Source: Channallabes apus (taxonomy: Eukaryota; Chordata; Actinopteri; Siluriformes; Clariidae). Taken from it: a stretch of DNA of 64,000 nucleotides. This document shows, piece after piece, positions 33,766-45,105 of the stretch. The stretch lies in assembly GCA_030522415.1 (NCBI GenBank), contig CM060114.1, forward strand, positions 29,206,804 to 29,270,803, given 5' to 3'. Below the pieces are notes generated by a model. It saw only the letters and a list, made by a program, of their open reading frames with translations, had not been told where the DNA came from and ran no database searches. The translations under genes were made by a program, and so were the position numbers. Numbering within the stretch: position 1 is the first letter of the stretch; every line of letters begins with the position of its first letter.

Positions 33766-34253
33766 TATATTACAATAGGTTGTTATAAATTTTCCTGTTC
33801 TGCACACCGACTGTGAGGTTTGCCCACTCTATGTAAATAATTGGCGACAAATTCCACAACCCTCGTTCCATGCAAAAATGCATTCCAACGTTCAGCTAAG
33901 ACTAATATGAAGCTTTTGCATTAGTAGTTGGTATTTTTCAAAGTTAAAGTGTATTTACTGTAAATGTAAAAGTACTACAAATTAAACTCTATGGCTAGTT
34001 CCTACAGTAGGTCTAGACCTGGGTGTGTAGAAGCTTCAAATGAGCCTCAGCTGAACTTTGGACATCATTTTTGCACAAATTGAGGGTTGTGGTATTTGGC
34101 TCCATTTACATAAATTGTACTCGCCTTCTGGGTGGCATTAATTTCACAGTCAGTGTGCAGAGCAGGAAAATTGATAAATGACCAAGACCTATTGTACAGT
34201 AATGTACTTACATGTGCCTCAATTTTGATTTACTGTAAGACAGACTTGAAAAA

Positions 34254-34652
34254 GATAACAAATAAAACTATATCTGAAAATAAATGGCTTGTATGGATGT
34301 AATGCAAAATTAATTGGTGTTATTATGAGACACATTGGTACATTTTTGGAGAATGAAGACCATGATATGTTATCTACCAGCTACTGACTCATGATTTATA
34401 GTAAATACGCTGATGTATTAGTTTAACCTGTGCCAAGAAATTTGACCGTAAAATTTTTTTTAATACTAAAGAAGGATTATAACTCCAGATGAGAATTTCA
34501 TTTACATGTGTACATGTATAGTATGATTAATGACAACATCAGAGTAACTGAAAATCTGATGTGATGACAAAGTACACATCATTCGACAGTGAAATAAAAG
34601 AAGTTAAGCATGAATAAAGAAAAATGCCCATGTTTGGATAAAGCATGAAACG

Positions 34653-34684
<32 letters not shown>

Positions 34685-35577
34685 GCAAGTTCTTGCCAGT
34701 AATGAATAATTTCTGATTCTTTTGATTTTCCGTATAATGTTCCCATGTTTTGAACGTTTCTGTCCTTTCTCAATGATTCTCTTCAGATATCCTTCAGCTT
34801 CTTCTGAGAATGAATGAGTTTTTTCTCTCTCTTTTTTTTTTTGCCTGCCTTACAAATGCGATTTATAACTTCATACCTTCACCTAGATATTCAGTGGATT
34901 TTGGAAATGTATAAAATTATTTGAGACAACCAGGTCTTTGTACTTTTAGTGTAGGCCAAACTCCTTGGAGACAGATAGACTGTTAAGTCATGTTGGAGTC
35001 AAATGGAGGACCAGGGTGAGTCAATGTTGGCTAAGTGGCCCCAAACTCCACAATATACACAATAAGCACAATAACTTGATCCACCTGACATTCCTCCTGA
35101 GGGAGATGTGTTCTGCTGCGTTACACAGGCAGCAGGATAACATGATCATCAGTAGGATAAAATGGGAAAAAAGATCTCGCCTGCAAAGTTCAGTCTCAAT
35201 TTCTTTATTGGCAATATGTTGTCCTGTAGTTGCATTCTTGTCATACATTCTAGATGGCTGTTGCATATCCTCTGGCTCAAGCTCCAAGTAGGGAAGCATT
35301 GGGACATAGTCAGAGTTATTGACTTGAGTAGAAATGTTGTCAGTATTTACAAGAGCAAAGTTACATATTGTATACTGTATTCAGAGAAGCTTTGTGTAGT
35401 TGTAGCCCTGTAAGGTTATGTACAGATAAAAAGAGAGTCAAATATTGCCCGTATGAAATTTTTTAAAACTAAGTAGCGTTTGGAAACTAGTGTGATATTG
35501 ACCGATAATACTGTGCATGTTTCTTTAATAGTGCCGTTCTTGTTCAGCTAATCACCCTAATTGATACACTAGGCTGA
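34254..35577. other. Unassigned stretch with a (CT)n run
   Basis: (CT)n at about 34,651-34,684. Open frames on both strands at 34,965-35,299; the minus frame (LELEPEDMQQPSRMYDKN; TGQHIANKEIETELCRRDL) looks coding-like but lacks clear splice sites, so it is not called. Confidence 0.35.
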
Positions 35578-36224
35578 GAATTGGGCGTGGACGCTAATAG
35601 AGTGTATGCGTTAGTGATGGTAAGTTTGAATAATTTTAGTGACTCGGTTCTTTGGATCTCATTCATCAAAATGAACAAATATTTTTTTTTTGAGTCATTT
35701 CGTTCATTTGACCAGAAATAAATTTAAATGTTGCGTTTTCAATAAAAAGACCCCCAATACATCTACATACACACATTTTGCCTATAGTTCCAGTTATGAA
35801 AATATTACAATGCAACTAAGGACATAAACAGAATGAGCAGCTCACCTCTTATATCTTCCAGTCCGAGTTGTTCGTTCTTTTGAATCTATTGTACCGCATA
35901 GCGTCTATGGGAGTCACGTGACAAGACTCATTGCTGAGAATCGTTCAATTCTGTTTCCTGTGCACTGCATTGTATAGCATCTATGGGAGTCACATGACAA
36001 AAGAACGAACGACTCAGGACCGAAAAGACTCAAAGGTAACTACTCATTTCTGTTTCCTGTATATAACATACAGAGGTTTTGCGATTGATGAAGACATGAC
36101 TCAGATGAACGAGTAGTCTCGGAAAGTGATTACTAATCTTTAACATGACTCATCTGTGTCAGTACCATATTGTTTAGATAATTGATTATAGAATTTAGAG
36201 TGGATGCTAGTAGAGTGTAAGCTT
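35578..36224. repeat. Segment bounded by diverged direct repeats
   Basis: 35,578-35,615 (GAATTGGGCGTGGACGCTAA...) and 36,187-36,224 (GAATTTAGAGTGGATGCTAG...) are about 38-bp direct repeats of roughly 80% identity. Directly inside the left one, TAGTGATGG and GTGACTCGGTTCTTTGGATC resemble the ends of a fish hAT-like repeat. Two internal near-copies of CTATGGGAGTCAC(G/A)TGACA (35,907; 35,981) also occur. The element type is uncertain. Confidence 0.4.
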
Positions 36225-36507
36225 TCAGCGTGTAATAGTTCAGGTGTACACGCGATAGAGAATGCTCCTGGTTTAAAAGTGTTTTCATAACTACTTTACA
36301 GAAATAAATGTGTTGCCCGAGGATGAGCACCGTCTCATTCTTAAAAGTGTAACAAGTGGTTTAACTTGATTTTTTTAGGCTCTTTAGGCTATATTTTGCG
36401 CTAATTGCTGAAGGTGGTTTAATCCACCAAGAATGCCAGTATTGCAGTCCTGTTTTTATAGTATAACTCATCAATTCTAAGAATAAGAATTTGACACTGT
36501 AACATGA

Positions 36508-36821
36508 AGTACCATGGAGGCTTAGTTGTTAGCATTGTCCCTTTGCACCTCCAGGGACTTGGTTTAATTCCCACCTACTGTAGGGTTGAGTTTGGATACT
36601 CTGTTTTTTCCTTGCACAGTCCAAAGACATACAGATTAGGCTAATTAGTGTACCCAAATTGCCTGTAGTGTGTGCATGAGTGTGTGTGTGCCCTGTGATC
36701 AATTGGCACACCATTCAAGATGTACCCCGCCTCATGTCTAAAGTCTCCTGTGATAGGCTGCAGGTCCCCCATGACCCTGTATATAGGATAATGCGGTATA
36801 GACGATGAGTGAGTGAGTGAT
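36508..36821 (+). repeat. Full-length long SINE
   Basis: Head GAGGCTTAGTTGTTAGCATT, core GACATACAGATTAGGC, tail taggctgcaggtcccc and (GAGT)n. Moderately diverged. Confidence 0.9.
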
Positions 36822-37227
36822 GAAATATCATGACAACTGAAAATGAAAAAAGAATAATACACGAGTCTTGTACCGTATATTGGCACTAAGAATCACGTTA
36901 ACCTGTGGTTTATTTTTACAATATGGCTGCCGTCATTGAAAGCTTTTAAAATTACATGTCATCCAACATGTTCTATTATTTCTATAATTTTATATGTAAA
37001 TGAATTACAGTAAAAATGCTAGTGGTCATTTAAATTAAGCCAAGTGATAATATATTTATGTCTTTATGCATTATGATGTGTGCTTGTTTAATTTTGAGGC
37101 AAATGAATAAAGTTGTGCCAATGTTTTAGCTAATTCAGTCCACTCTCCTGTAAAGAAAATATACCCTTAGATTAAATAGTTGACTGAATAACTGAGTACA
37201 TGTGCTACTGTATATTTAAAACTCACT
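36822..37227. other. Unassigned AT-rich stretch
   Basis: Nothing recognised. Confidence 0.4.
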
Positions 37228-37685
37228 TTAAATGCTGTGAAAAAGTATTTGCCTTTTACTGATTTTCCTTTTTTGCATATTTGTCTCACTTAAATGACAA
37301 GATCGTCAAACTTGAAAAAATTTTTCTGAATTCAAAATTTAATCTGAGTAAATACAAAATGCAGTTTTTAATTGATGATTTTGTTTATTAAGGTAAAAAA
37401 GCTGTCCAAATCTACCTGATCCTATTTGAAGTTTGAAGTTGGTTAACCAAAATACTGGTTGTGCCTCCAGTGGCAGCGGCTGCAAACAAGCAGCCAATGA
37501 GTCCTTCAAAATATTTAGGCCCAGTTATTTCCCGCTCCGCTCTTCTTATCGGATTTGTTTTAATTCAACCACATTGGAGGGTTTTCGGGCCTGTTTAAGG
37601 TCCTGTCACAGCATCTCAATCCGATTTAAATCTGGACTTGGACAAGGCCACTCCAAAACCTTAATTTAATTTTTAATTTTGTCCA
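37228..37685 (-). pseudogene. Tc1-like transposon relic, C-terminal end
   Basis: The left end (gctgtgaaaaagtatttgcc) resembles a Tc1 terminal repeat. The minus strand at 37,440-37,670 keeps KVLEWP, SPDLNRIEM and LKQARKPSNVVELKQI, which cover the third catalytic residue (DLNxIE) and the C-terminal helix region. A stop interrupts just after IEML. Only the last third of the gene remains. Confidence 0.75.
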
Positions 37686-37734
37686 TATTAGCACTGTATA
37701 TTTTTATTTATAAGAATTTGCCCCTCATCCACTG

Positions 37735-38400
37735 TGTTCCTTGGAAAAAATAAGGAGTCTGTCCAGCAAAAGTCAGAGATTGGGTTAGGAGGATCTTAGT
37801 CATAGAAGGGATTGGATCCACTAATCACCACGGAGGTGCTGTTTAAAGGACAGTCATCGCTTAAACACGAGGCAAAAATGGGCTTTAGGAAAGAATGGTG
37901 TCCCATATGAAATCTCATTTGTTAAACATGCTAAAAAAGGTTTTCTGGTTTGATGATCAACCCAACATCACCCATCTTGAGAATGCCACCAAAAAATTAT
38001 TTAAATATAGGACAATCCTAAAAGAAAACTTAGTTTTAAGTTCTACTTATTCGTTAGTTCTAATCTGCAAGAGACTCTTGAATAAGACAATGGTAATAAG
38101 CATACTGCCAAGAATGTACACTGTAGTGGTTCAGAATCAAAAATCAAAAGCCGGCCAGACACCAGCCCAAATGAGTGGCTAGACTTGTAAATTCCTGTTC
38201 ACCAAAAGTCTCAATCTACTCTCCCATAGTTTCAGCAATTTTGACAAGAAGACTAGGAAAATGTCCAGATCCATATCATAGAGGCAAATTATGTTAATTT
38301 CCAGGATGCAGATAATTGCGTATGCAAATGCAAAATGGTTCAGTTGTCTAATTGTAATAATGCAGCCCTTTCCCTTGATTCCCTTGCATTGATCATTTGG
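37735..38400 (+). pseudogene. Tc1-like transposon relic, opposite orientation
   Basis: Plus-strand words gctgtttaaaggacagtcatc, aaaatgggctttaggaaagaatggtg and gctaaaaaaggttttctggt match, in order, the middle of another fish Tc1-like transposase gene up to the first catalytic Asp (KVFWFDD). Later parts are too decayed to follow. Confidence 0.5.
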
Positions 38401-38651
38401 ATATATTTTAAATTAAGTAGTATTTAATGGTTATTACTGGGTTTGGTCATCCCTTTGATTTTTTTTATATCTTGAAATGAAAAATCTCTATTAAGTTGTA
38501 CATGGTGACTCGAATGGACTTTCTTGTTGTTCCCTCTATGGGAAAATTACTTCTCCTTTGATCTCTGGCTTTTTAATAGATTTTCTGACTTGCGTTTCAT
38601 TTACAGTACGTATCAACTTCGTCAAGATTCCTTGGCAGAAATATAATGTGA

Positions 38652-38676
38652 CAAAAAAAAAAAAAAAAAAAAAAAA
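38652..38676. repeat. Poly-A run
   Basis: 25 A residues; no retroposon body recognised upstream. Confidence 0.9.
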
Positions 38677-39304
38677 CACTTGTAAATTGTATTTTTCCCC
38701 CCAAGATTAAAGGATCGGCAACAATGAGAATAACCATGCATGGTTGTAGCAAGATTTCTGCACAGATCACAGCATGTCTGGCCTATATCTCAGGATGGAT
38801 GGCAGCTCATCACCTAAAGCTAAATTACAACAAGACTGAACTGCTGTGTATCCCTGGAGATGCATCCACATATTAAGATCTCGATCTCCCTGGAACATGC
38901 TATGTATGTAATCATGTTCTCTGAACTTCCAATAAACGCCAGAGGTGGTGTTTCAACACCTGCATCTTTTCATGCTGCATGTTTACACATGTTCAGATGT
39001 TTAGCACAGAGTCACACGGTGATCATAAGACATCATTAACTTCCTCTAGAATATTTCTGTCGAATTTAGCTTGGGTTATGAGTGATAGAGAATCCCCTCC
39101 TTACATCAAAGACAGTGATTTAACACCTTAAAATCTGTACCCGTAGGTCACAAATCAACTCACATTCAGAATGACTGGAAGAACAGTTGGGTAACATTGC
39201 ATTTGTTGTCCTTGAAAACAATGTTGCAAGATTTATAAGATATGGAGAGGTATGATGTAACAGACCTCATATAGTTTCAGTAGCATAGGTACTTTATACA
39301 CCAG
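38677..39304. other. Unassigned stretch
   Basis: Short match-like words (caacaagactgaactgctgtg, 38,829) suggest a LINE scrap; nothing firm. Confidence 0.3.
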
Positions 39305-39655
39305 TGGCGTCAATAAGTTTTCTCAAACGGCCAGGGATAGAATGTACAGTCTTCTGAAGGAAGTGATTTGGGATGTTGCTGAAGATCTCCTGAATCCATG
39401 CCTCCAAGTCCCCCAGTGTGCAAGGCTTTGTCCTGTATACCTCTTCCTTTGCATAGCCTCACAGGAGAAAAAAAATGGACTGAGCTTAACTTCTTGGAAG
39501 CCATTCATGAGATCTGCGTCATTGCTCCCAATGTCCTGGAAAAGGCTGGTCTAACCATGCATGCACATTAAGAGCAAAATGGGGTGGTACACCATTCTGC
39601 ATGAAAATAAGGTTGCCAATGCTCTTTAGCCATTAAATATTGTCTAGATAATTTC
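39305..39655 (-). pseudogene. Tc/mariner-IS630 type transposase relic
   Basis: Minus-strand fragments read QNGVPPHFALNVHAWLD (second catalytic region of DDE_3 transposases), HEWLP near the third catalytic site, then GYAKEEVYRTKPCTLGDLEA and FLQKTVHSIPGRLRKLIDATG (C-terminal end). The order and spacing fit one gene, but stops and deletions break it. Its motif set differs from the Tc1 relics elsewhere, so it is a separate lineage. Confidence 0.65.
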
Positions 39656-39764
39656 ACTCTTGTATAGTACCAAATAAACCATTGGGTCTTTGATCAATTA
39701 GTCATTGTGTATCTCCAAAGACAACAAGCTGCATAATGGACAAATGCTAAACTGTTTCCATTAT

Positions 39765-39906
39765 ATTCCCGTCTCTGTGTGCATGCAGTTTGCATGTTCT
39801 CCCCGTGCTTGGTGGGTTTCCTCCAGGTACTCCGGTTTCCTCCCACAGTCCAAAGACATGCAGATTAGGCTAATTGGCGTTCCCAAATTGACCAGAGTGT
39901 GTGAAT

Positions 39907-39951
<45 letters not shown>

Positions 39952-40073
39952 CTCTGCGATGGATTGGCACGCTGTCCAGGGTGTACCCTGCCCTGAGTCT
40001 CCTGGGATAGGCTCCAGGTCCCCGCGACCCTAATACAGGATAAAGCGGTATAGAAGATGAATGAATGTATGAA
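39765..40073 (+). repeat. Long SINE, 5'-truncated
   Basis: Lacks the A and B boxes and starts at CGTCTCTGTGTGCATGCAG. The core and tail are well preserved, with an expanded (GT)n at 39,910-39,945. Confidence 0.9.
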
Positions 40074-41032
40074 TGTTTCCATTATTTGCAGCCATACTGT
40101 ATTTGTTGAATTCCTTGAGCATTCAATTATTTCTTTAACCCTAGACAGAGAACATTTTTCTCACTGAGAGCCACTTTAATAATTTTATTTCTGAGTGTGG
40201 GCCAAAGACTATGTTGGTTTAACATGTCCGACAAAACATAAAAAAATAATTCTGTCCTGGTAATACAAAGAATTAATGGAAATTTGACTCTATTTCAATG
40301 CATTGGTTGAGAATGTTTGGTCTTCACCAGCTGTGGAATGTTTGGGGGGCAATGACATTGTTTCAACATGCATCTCTCCAAGATCAATTTGTTTTAGTAT
40401 TGAATGATGTTTTTCCAAGTTAGAGATATTAGTGATAAGTGATATGTGGCTCCAGCAAAATTCCAGCAGATACATACTACTATGTCTGACCTTTAGCTAA
40501 CATTTAGTTTTAGGTTCATTGACTTATAGCTAAATGTACTCCTGCACGGCAACTGCATTTATTTTGGATGGTGTTGATATTGCGTTGTTTTCAAAGGAAA
40601 ATATTCCCTTTTATGCTCTGTTGTTCCTTCTTGGCCAGGATTGTGACTTACAGAGTACCGAAATACTGTACTTTGTCCATTTCAAGTTGCATTTGCCATA
40701 AATTTAATCTATTTAAATTAATTAAGGCTGTTTTTTTTTTCCAGAGTAGTGAAAGAAGGCACTGGTTAGTTTCTTTCAGTGTATAATTGAGCTCTGAAAG
40801 ATAGCATGTGATGTGCACCATGGACACCAGATTATCTGCAAATCTCCCTTTCATTTTCTGGAAAGGTTTCTAAGGATTAATATCTTCTCAACATGTCTGC
40901 TCTGCTTAGCACCTCACAGCAAGAAACCAAATTTGAATAAATTTAATGCTACAAGCTTTCCAAGTGGCAGTGAGATTTCCTTCCTGAATAATACAGCTAT
41001 GGCTTTTTCCCCCTTGCTGAATAATACAGCTA
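40074..41032. other. Unassigned stretch
   Basis: No gene seen. Just before the next element a 17-bp motif (GAATAATACAGCTA) is repeated at 40,986 and 41,019. Confidence 0.35.
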
Positions 41033-41903
41033 CAGCTATAAGGTTTTGAGAATGACACAAACATTCATTTTCTCAAAGTCTGCTGCCTCAGTTTTTATGA
41101 AAGCAATTTGCATGTCCTCCAGAATGTTATGAAGAGTGATCAGATGAATTGCAATAAGATGAACTGCCACAAGAAGTACCAGCTGACATCATGTCAAGTG
41201 TTGATGAGGACAAGGCCGGATATCACTCTGTCCTGCTGATTGAGTTAGAATAACAGATTGGAAGCTTAAAGGAGGTCCAGAGAAGAAAAAAGTGAATGCT
41301 ATCATGAGTCCTGTGTCATCCCGACAGTACATCATTCTGAGATCATTCATGTGTGGTGTTGCTTCTCAGCCAAGGGAGTGGGCTCACTCACAATTTAGCC
41401 TAAGAACACAGCCATGAATAAAGAACAAGATGAAAACATCCTCCCAACTAACCCAGAACATTTTGATGATGACCAAGGCCTTTTCCAGCATGATGCAGCA
41501 CCTTGCCATTAGGCAACAATGAAATGGGAAGAACAACATCGAAGTTTTGTGTCCATGACCAGGAAACTCTCCAGATCTTAATCCCATTGAGAACTTGTGG
41601 TAATCCTCAAGAGGCAGGTGAACAAACTCCAAGTATTGATTATGCAAGAATGGGCTGCCATTAGTCAGGATGCGGCTCAGAAGTTGATTTGCAATAAGAG
41701 CTGATTTTTAAATAAGAGCTGAGTTGCGGCTCTTTGCATAAACTTTATGTAATTGTCAATAAAAGCCTTTGACATTTATGAAATGTTTGTAATTATACTT
41801 CAGTACACCATAGTAACATCTGACAAAAAGATCTAAAAATGTTGAAGCAGCAGACTTTGCGAAAATTTATATTTGTCATTCTCAAAATGTTTGGCCAAGG
41901 CTG
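41033..41903 (+). mobile_element. Tc1-like element, internally deleted
   Basis: Left end ...GGTTTTGAGAATGACACAAA and right end TTGTCATTCTCAAAATGTTTGGCC are inverted and flanked by TA. The subterminal CAGCAGACTTTG/CAAAGTCTGCTG words also pair. Inside are scraps of the transposase: the N-terminal segment is missing, catccc...cattcatgtgtggtg and cagccaagggagtgggctc remain, then ctccagatcttaatcccattgag (the DLNPIE site). At 871 bp it is well short of a full Tc1 gene with ends of this type, and it has many stops. Confidence 0.8.
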
Positions 41904-42028
41904 TAAACTAGTACGCTACTAAATTGCTCAGACCCAGGCAAATTCTTGTCTTTTCCTTTTTTGATAATGGTGACTAATCCATTGTGTGACCCCCACCATG
42001 ACTTGATCTTTGGAATTTTTATCATTAT

Positions 42029-42199
42029 TGATGGCACAGTGACTTAGTGGTTAGTACTGTTGCCTTGCACCTCCAGGTGCAAAACATGCAGATTAGACTA
42101 ATTGGCATTTCCAAATTGCCCATAGTATGTGAATGTTGAGCGGAGGTACAAATGGGAATAAATACAATAGTCACCATTGACCGCCACGGTCCCTAGTTG
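42029..42199 (+). repeat. Long SINE, GGAT variant, partly deleted
   Basis: Head CAGTGACTTAGTGGTTAGTA, then a jump in the B-box region to the core, ending at ccacggtccctagttg where the LTR begins. The retrotransposon therefore appears to have inserted in or beside the SINE tail. Confidence 0.8.
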
Positions 42200-42203
42200 T
42201 TGT

Positions 42204-42780
42204 TGCTAACACTGTTAGCAGCTGTATCTTCACAGCCCTACAAACGAACAGCACTAGCAGCACCACTTGATTAGAAACAGCCAACACAACATTAGCAACA
42301 AGAGGGAGTTTCCTATAACAAACATGAGAGAGGAAACATTAATAATATGTATACTCCTAACTCCCAGTGAAAGGCAAGTTAAGCCACGTACCATTCAGGT
42401 CTTCATAGCTTAAGCATATACAGGCACAGGTTTAGTCAGAGCTGTATCCCATCATAGCACCACAGGGTACAAGGAAGCCTAATCAATATGCAGGAAAATG
42501 TTAATTCCTTCAGAAGCTAATCAACCAAACAAGGTTAAACAAACATACCTGAAAGGCGAACACACCGCTGCCGGAAAACATGCTATAAAATTAACAATAA
42601 TCCCTTTAAGTTACACACACACACACACGAAAGCCAGTTTCCAAAAGCCAGGTTTAAACAACCCACTTACCTGTCGCCGCTACAAACAAGGACAACAAAG
42701 GGGAAAACGGGCGTGACGCAACCCAGGCAACAGCCAATCAGCCTTTAAATAGGGAGGTGCTTTGCTCCGATAGGTCAACA
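42204..42780 (-). repeat. 3' LTR of the gypsy element
   Basis: Matches 48,470-49,056 over its length (for example TAGTCAGAGCTGTATCCCAT at 42,432 and 48,778). The outer half includes CCTTTAAATAGGGAGG; reversed, that gives a TATTTAA promoter box. It has about 75 bp (near 42,630-42,720) not present in the other LTR. Confidence 0.85.
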
Positions 42781-43180
42781 CTGGTAGACCTGCGGTACTC
42801 CTGCCAGTCCTTCTGACCGCGACCTCACCTACCTCGGAGTTAGAAGGCAATAGCCCTGACTGTAAATCCCCCTCAAACTCTGAACCCTCTGCTACATTGC
42901 CGGTTTCCACCACCCGCAGGTCACCAGATGGCTGAGGAACAAAAGGAACACTATCCTGTGGCCCTAACCACCACCTAACATGAGGGGTCTCCGGCACTAA
43001 AACCAAGAGATCCACCTCATCAGGCTCTTCTTCTGGTGGCTCCACCGATTCACGCACTGGGCTATCTGCCAACACAAGAGGCAAATCTTGGCAGATCTGG
43101 AGTTTCAGCAAGGATCGGTGCACATGTTTGATCTTACTCAGATCTGTGGTGGGAGCAATAGTATTCACTGCCCCCCCCCC
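42680..43180 (-). pseudogene. Pol C-terminal tail, running into the LTR
   Basis: After a C11 run (43,171-43,181) the integrase reading continues in the other frame: IAPTTDLSKIKHVHRS, then an acidic, proline-rich tail. It runs past the LTR boundary at 42,780 and stops at about 42,680. Overlap of the pol end with the 3' LTR is unusual but not unique in this superfamily. The proline/glutamate-rich tail has no assigned function. Confidence 0.6.
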
Positions 43181-43955
43181 CTTCCCTAGGTGCCTTGATA
43201 ACCTGGTACACCACTGAGCTCCACAGGTCCTGGATTTTACATCTACCCCGCACACTATGGTCGCGGAGGTATACTATCTGACCCTCCTTCAGTGGTGCCT
43301 CCCTTACCTGCGAATCGTACCAGGCCTTCCGTGAGGCAGCTGCTGCACCCAACCGCTCACAGGCATTCTCAAATGCAATGTGCAACCGATCCTGCTGCTC
43401 CAGAATCCACCTATGAACGCTGCCAGATGATGGCTCTGGGACTCTGCCAAGTGCAATATCAACAGGCAGTCTAGGCTCCTGTCCAAACATTAAAAATATG
43501 GGGACTCCCCAGTTGTCTGATGATGTGTTGTATTGTATGCAAAGAGTACCTGAGGAAGACAAAGTGGCAAATCGCTCTTCTTGGATAATGCGCAACAGAT
43601 CATGCAAGGTTCTGTTGAACCGTTCGCACTGGCCATTTCCCGCTGGGTGGTATGTGGTCATGCGTGATTTCGCCACTCCATACAGAGAACAAAGCTGCTG
43701 AATGAGCACAGACACGAAATTCCGGCCTTGGTCGGAATGAATTCGACCCGGCACCCCAAACTTACAAAACCACTCCACCACCAGAACCTGAGCAACAGTT
43801 TCAGCCTGTTGGTCTCTAGTGGGTATTGCTAACGTGTATTTCGTAAAAATGTCGGTCATAACTAACACGTTCTCCATACCAGATCTTGGCGGTTCTAGGA
43901 CTGTGAAGTCTAAAGCCGAAATCTTGTTAGACCGAGCAGCCAACAGATGCCCCAT
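43134..43955 (-). pseudogene. Gypsy integrase core
   Basis: DDE-type integrase. Catalytic residues sit in ALDFTVLEP, IHSDQGRNF and NGQCERFNRTL. The domain is followed by the GPY/F-like region (IVYLRDHSVRGRCK). It inserts the reverse-transcribed DNA into the genome. It is cut off from its zinc domain by a frameshift near 43,980-44,003, where an 8-base motif (TAAAAGAC type) is repeated in tandem. Its own 3' end is shifted at the C11 run. Confidence 0.9.
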
Positions 43956-43978
43956 AAAACTACCAGGGACTTTTTTTT

Positions 43979-44254
43979 CTAAAAGACTAAAAGACTAAAA
44001 GAGGGAACACTTTTAGCGCACTGGCAACACTCACATTCTTGGCACCAACGTGCAATGTCCACAGACATGCCTGGCCAATAACAGTGCTGGCGCACCAGTT
44101 GAGAAGTTCGCTCTACACCCTGATGCCCATGCTGTTGATGAAGCTGAGTTAACACATCATGTCTCATAGCGGCCGGCCATAACAACTGAAGAATTTCCTC
44201 CTCACCATCTGAGCGAAACACACGCCGATAGAGTACCCCGTTTATTTCTTGCAA
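43979..44254 (-). pseudogene. Gypsy integrase zinc-binding (HHCC) domain
   Basis: Contains HGHQGVERTSQLVRQHCYWPG and WCQECECCQCAK, the HHCC finger that precedes the integrase core. It is in frame with RNase H upstream but separated by an amber stop. Confidence 0.9.
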
Positions 44255-44266
44255 ACGGTCCCATTG

Positions 44267-44926
44267 CTAAAGCAATATAATTGCATGTCTGGAAAGCTTC
44301 TTACGTTCTTCTGAAGTCGGAAGACTTTTACGCTTCCAAAACACTAGCAATTCACCTATCATTGGATCTACACCCTGCTGAACCAAATGGAATACACGAG
44401 AAGGAGGTAACCTGGTTAACCTGGTCAATCCACATTGCAACGCCACTGGAAAGGCCATAGCTGGACACAACGCACGCACTTCCCCCGTGCCGGGAAAGTT
44501 TTGGCGTGACAGGGCATCCGCATTACGGTTGCTTCTTCCGGACCTATATTTGATCTCAAAATCAAATGACGCCAATTGAGCAGCCCAACGCTGCTCCATG
44601 ACACCCAACTTTGCAGATGTCAGGTAGCTGAGAGGATTGTTGTCAGTAAAGACAACACACTTATGGCCCAACAGATACTCCCTAAATTTCTCGGTCATGA
44701 CCCACTTAAGCCCCAACAATTCCAGTTTAATGGAGCTGTAGTTAGATGGATTCCACTCAGTAGGCCTAAGACTACGACTACTATAAGCAATTGGCCATAC
44801 CTTACCTTGTTGTTCCTGGGACAGGACTGTTCCCAGCCCTCCATGACTAGCATCGACCTCTAAAATAAATGGTAGTGAAAAGTCTACATAGGGGAGCACC
44901 GCGGCTGTAGTTAATTTAACTTTCAA
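44267..44926 (-). pseudogene. Gypsy RNase H domain
   Basis: VDASHGGLGTVLSQ, LELLGLKW, VFTDNNPLSYL and NRNADALSR mark the four acidic active-site residues of the LTR-type RNase H, which removes RNA during reverse transcription. It ends at an in-frame amber codon (44,267-44,269) instead of reading into the integrase. Confidence 0.9.
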
Positions 44927-45105
44927 CCCTCGAAACTACACTGACATTCGGCGGACCAAGCTTCAGCAAAACCTCGAACATTTTGCCTTGGACGTTTTGA
45001 GTTTGCTAGCTGAGCCACCAACCTATGGAGGGGGGCAGGCAAACTTGGCAAACCACTCCACAAAGCGCCCGTAGTAGCTAGCAAATCCCAAAAATGAACG
45101 CAACT
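44927..45105 (-). pseudogene. RT-RNase H connection, frame broken
   Basis: FLGFASYYGRFVEWFAKFA is readable on the minus strand near 45,040-45,090, the usual start of the connection region. A shift after a C-rich run (near 45,035) and another before the RNase H frame separate it from its neighbours. Confidence 0.75.

Larger units (their letters stand above)
32224..34253. repeat. Long inverted repeat split by a Tc1 transposon
   Basis: The left arm is in two pieces, 32,224-32,261 and 33,766-33,916. Together they are an imperfect reverse complement of 34,031-34,253. Matching words are AAGTCTGTCTTA with ATCAAAATTGAGG, AATTTTCCTG..CTGCACAC, CCACAACCCTC..TGCAAAAATG and TTCAGCT..TGAAGCTT. Without the 1.5-kb Tc1 the hairpin would be about 520 bp with a loop of about 115 bp. 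It is probably an old foldback element or MITE. Confidence 0.7.

Noticed and set aside
34965..35299. Coding-like frames on both strands
   Set aside because: Overlapping frames on opposite strands without clear splice sites; cannot decide between them and no motif supports either.
39870..40082. His-Thr repeat frames
   Set aside because: Translations of the (GT)n run inside a SINE.
42680..43255. Independent 191-codon gene on the minus strand
   Set aside because: It is the shifted continuation of the gypsy integrase plus LTR sequence, not a host gene.
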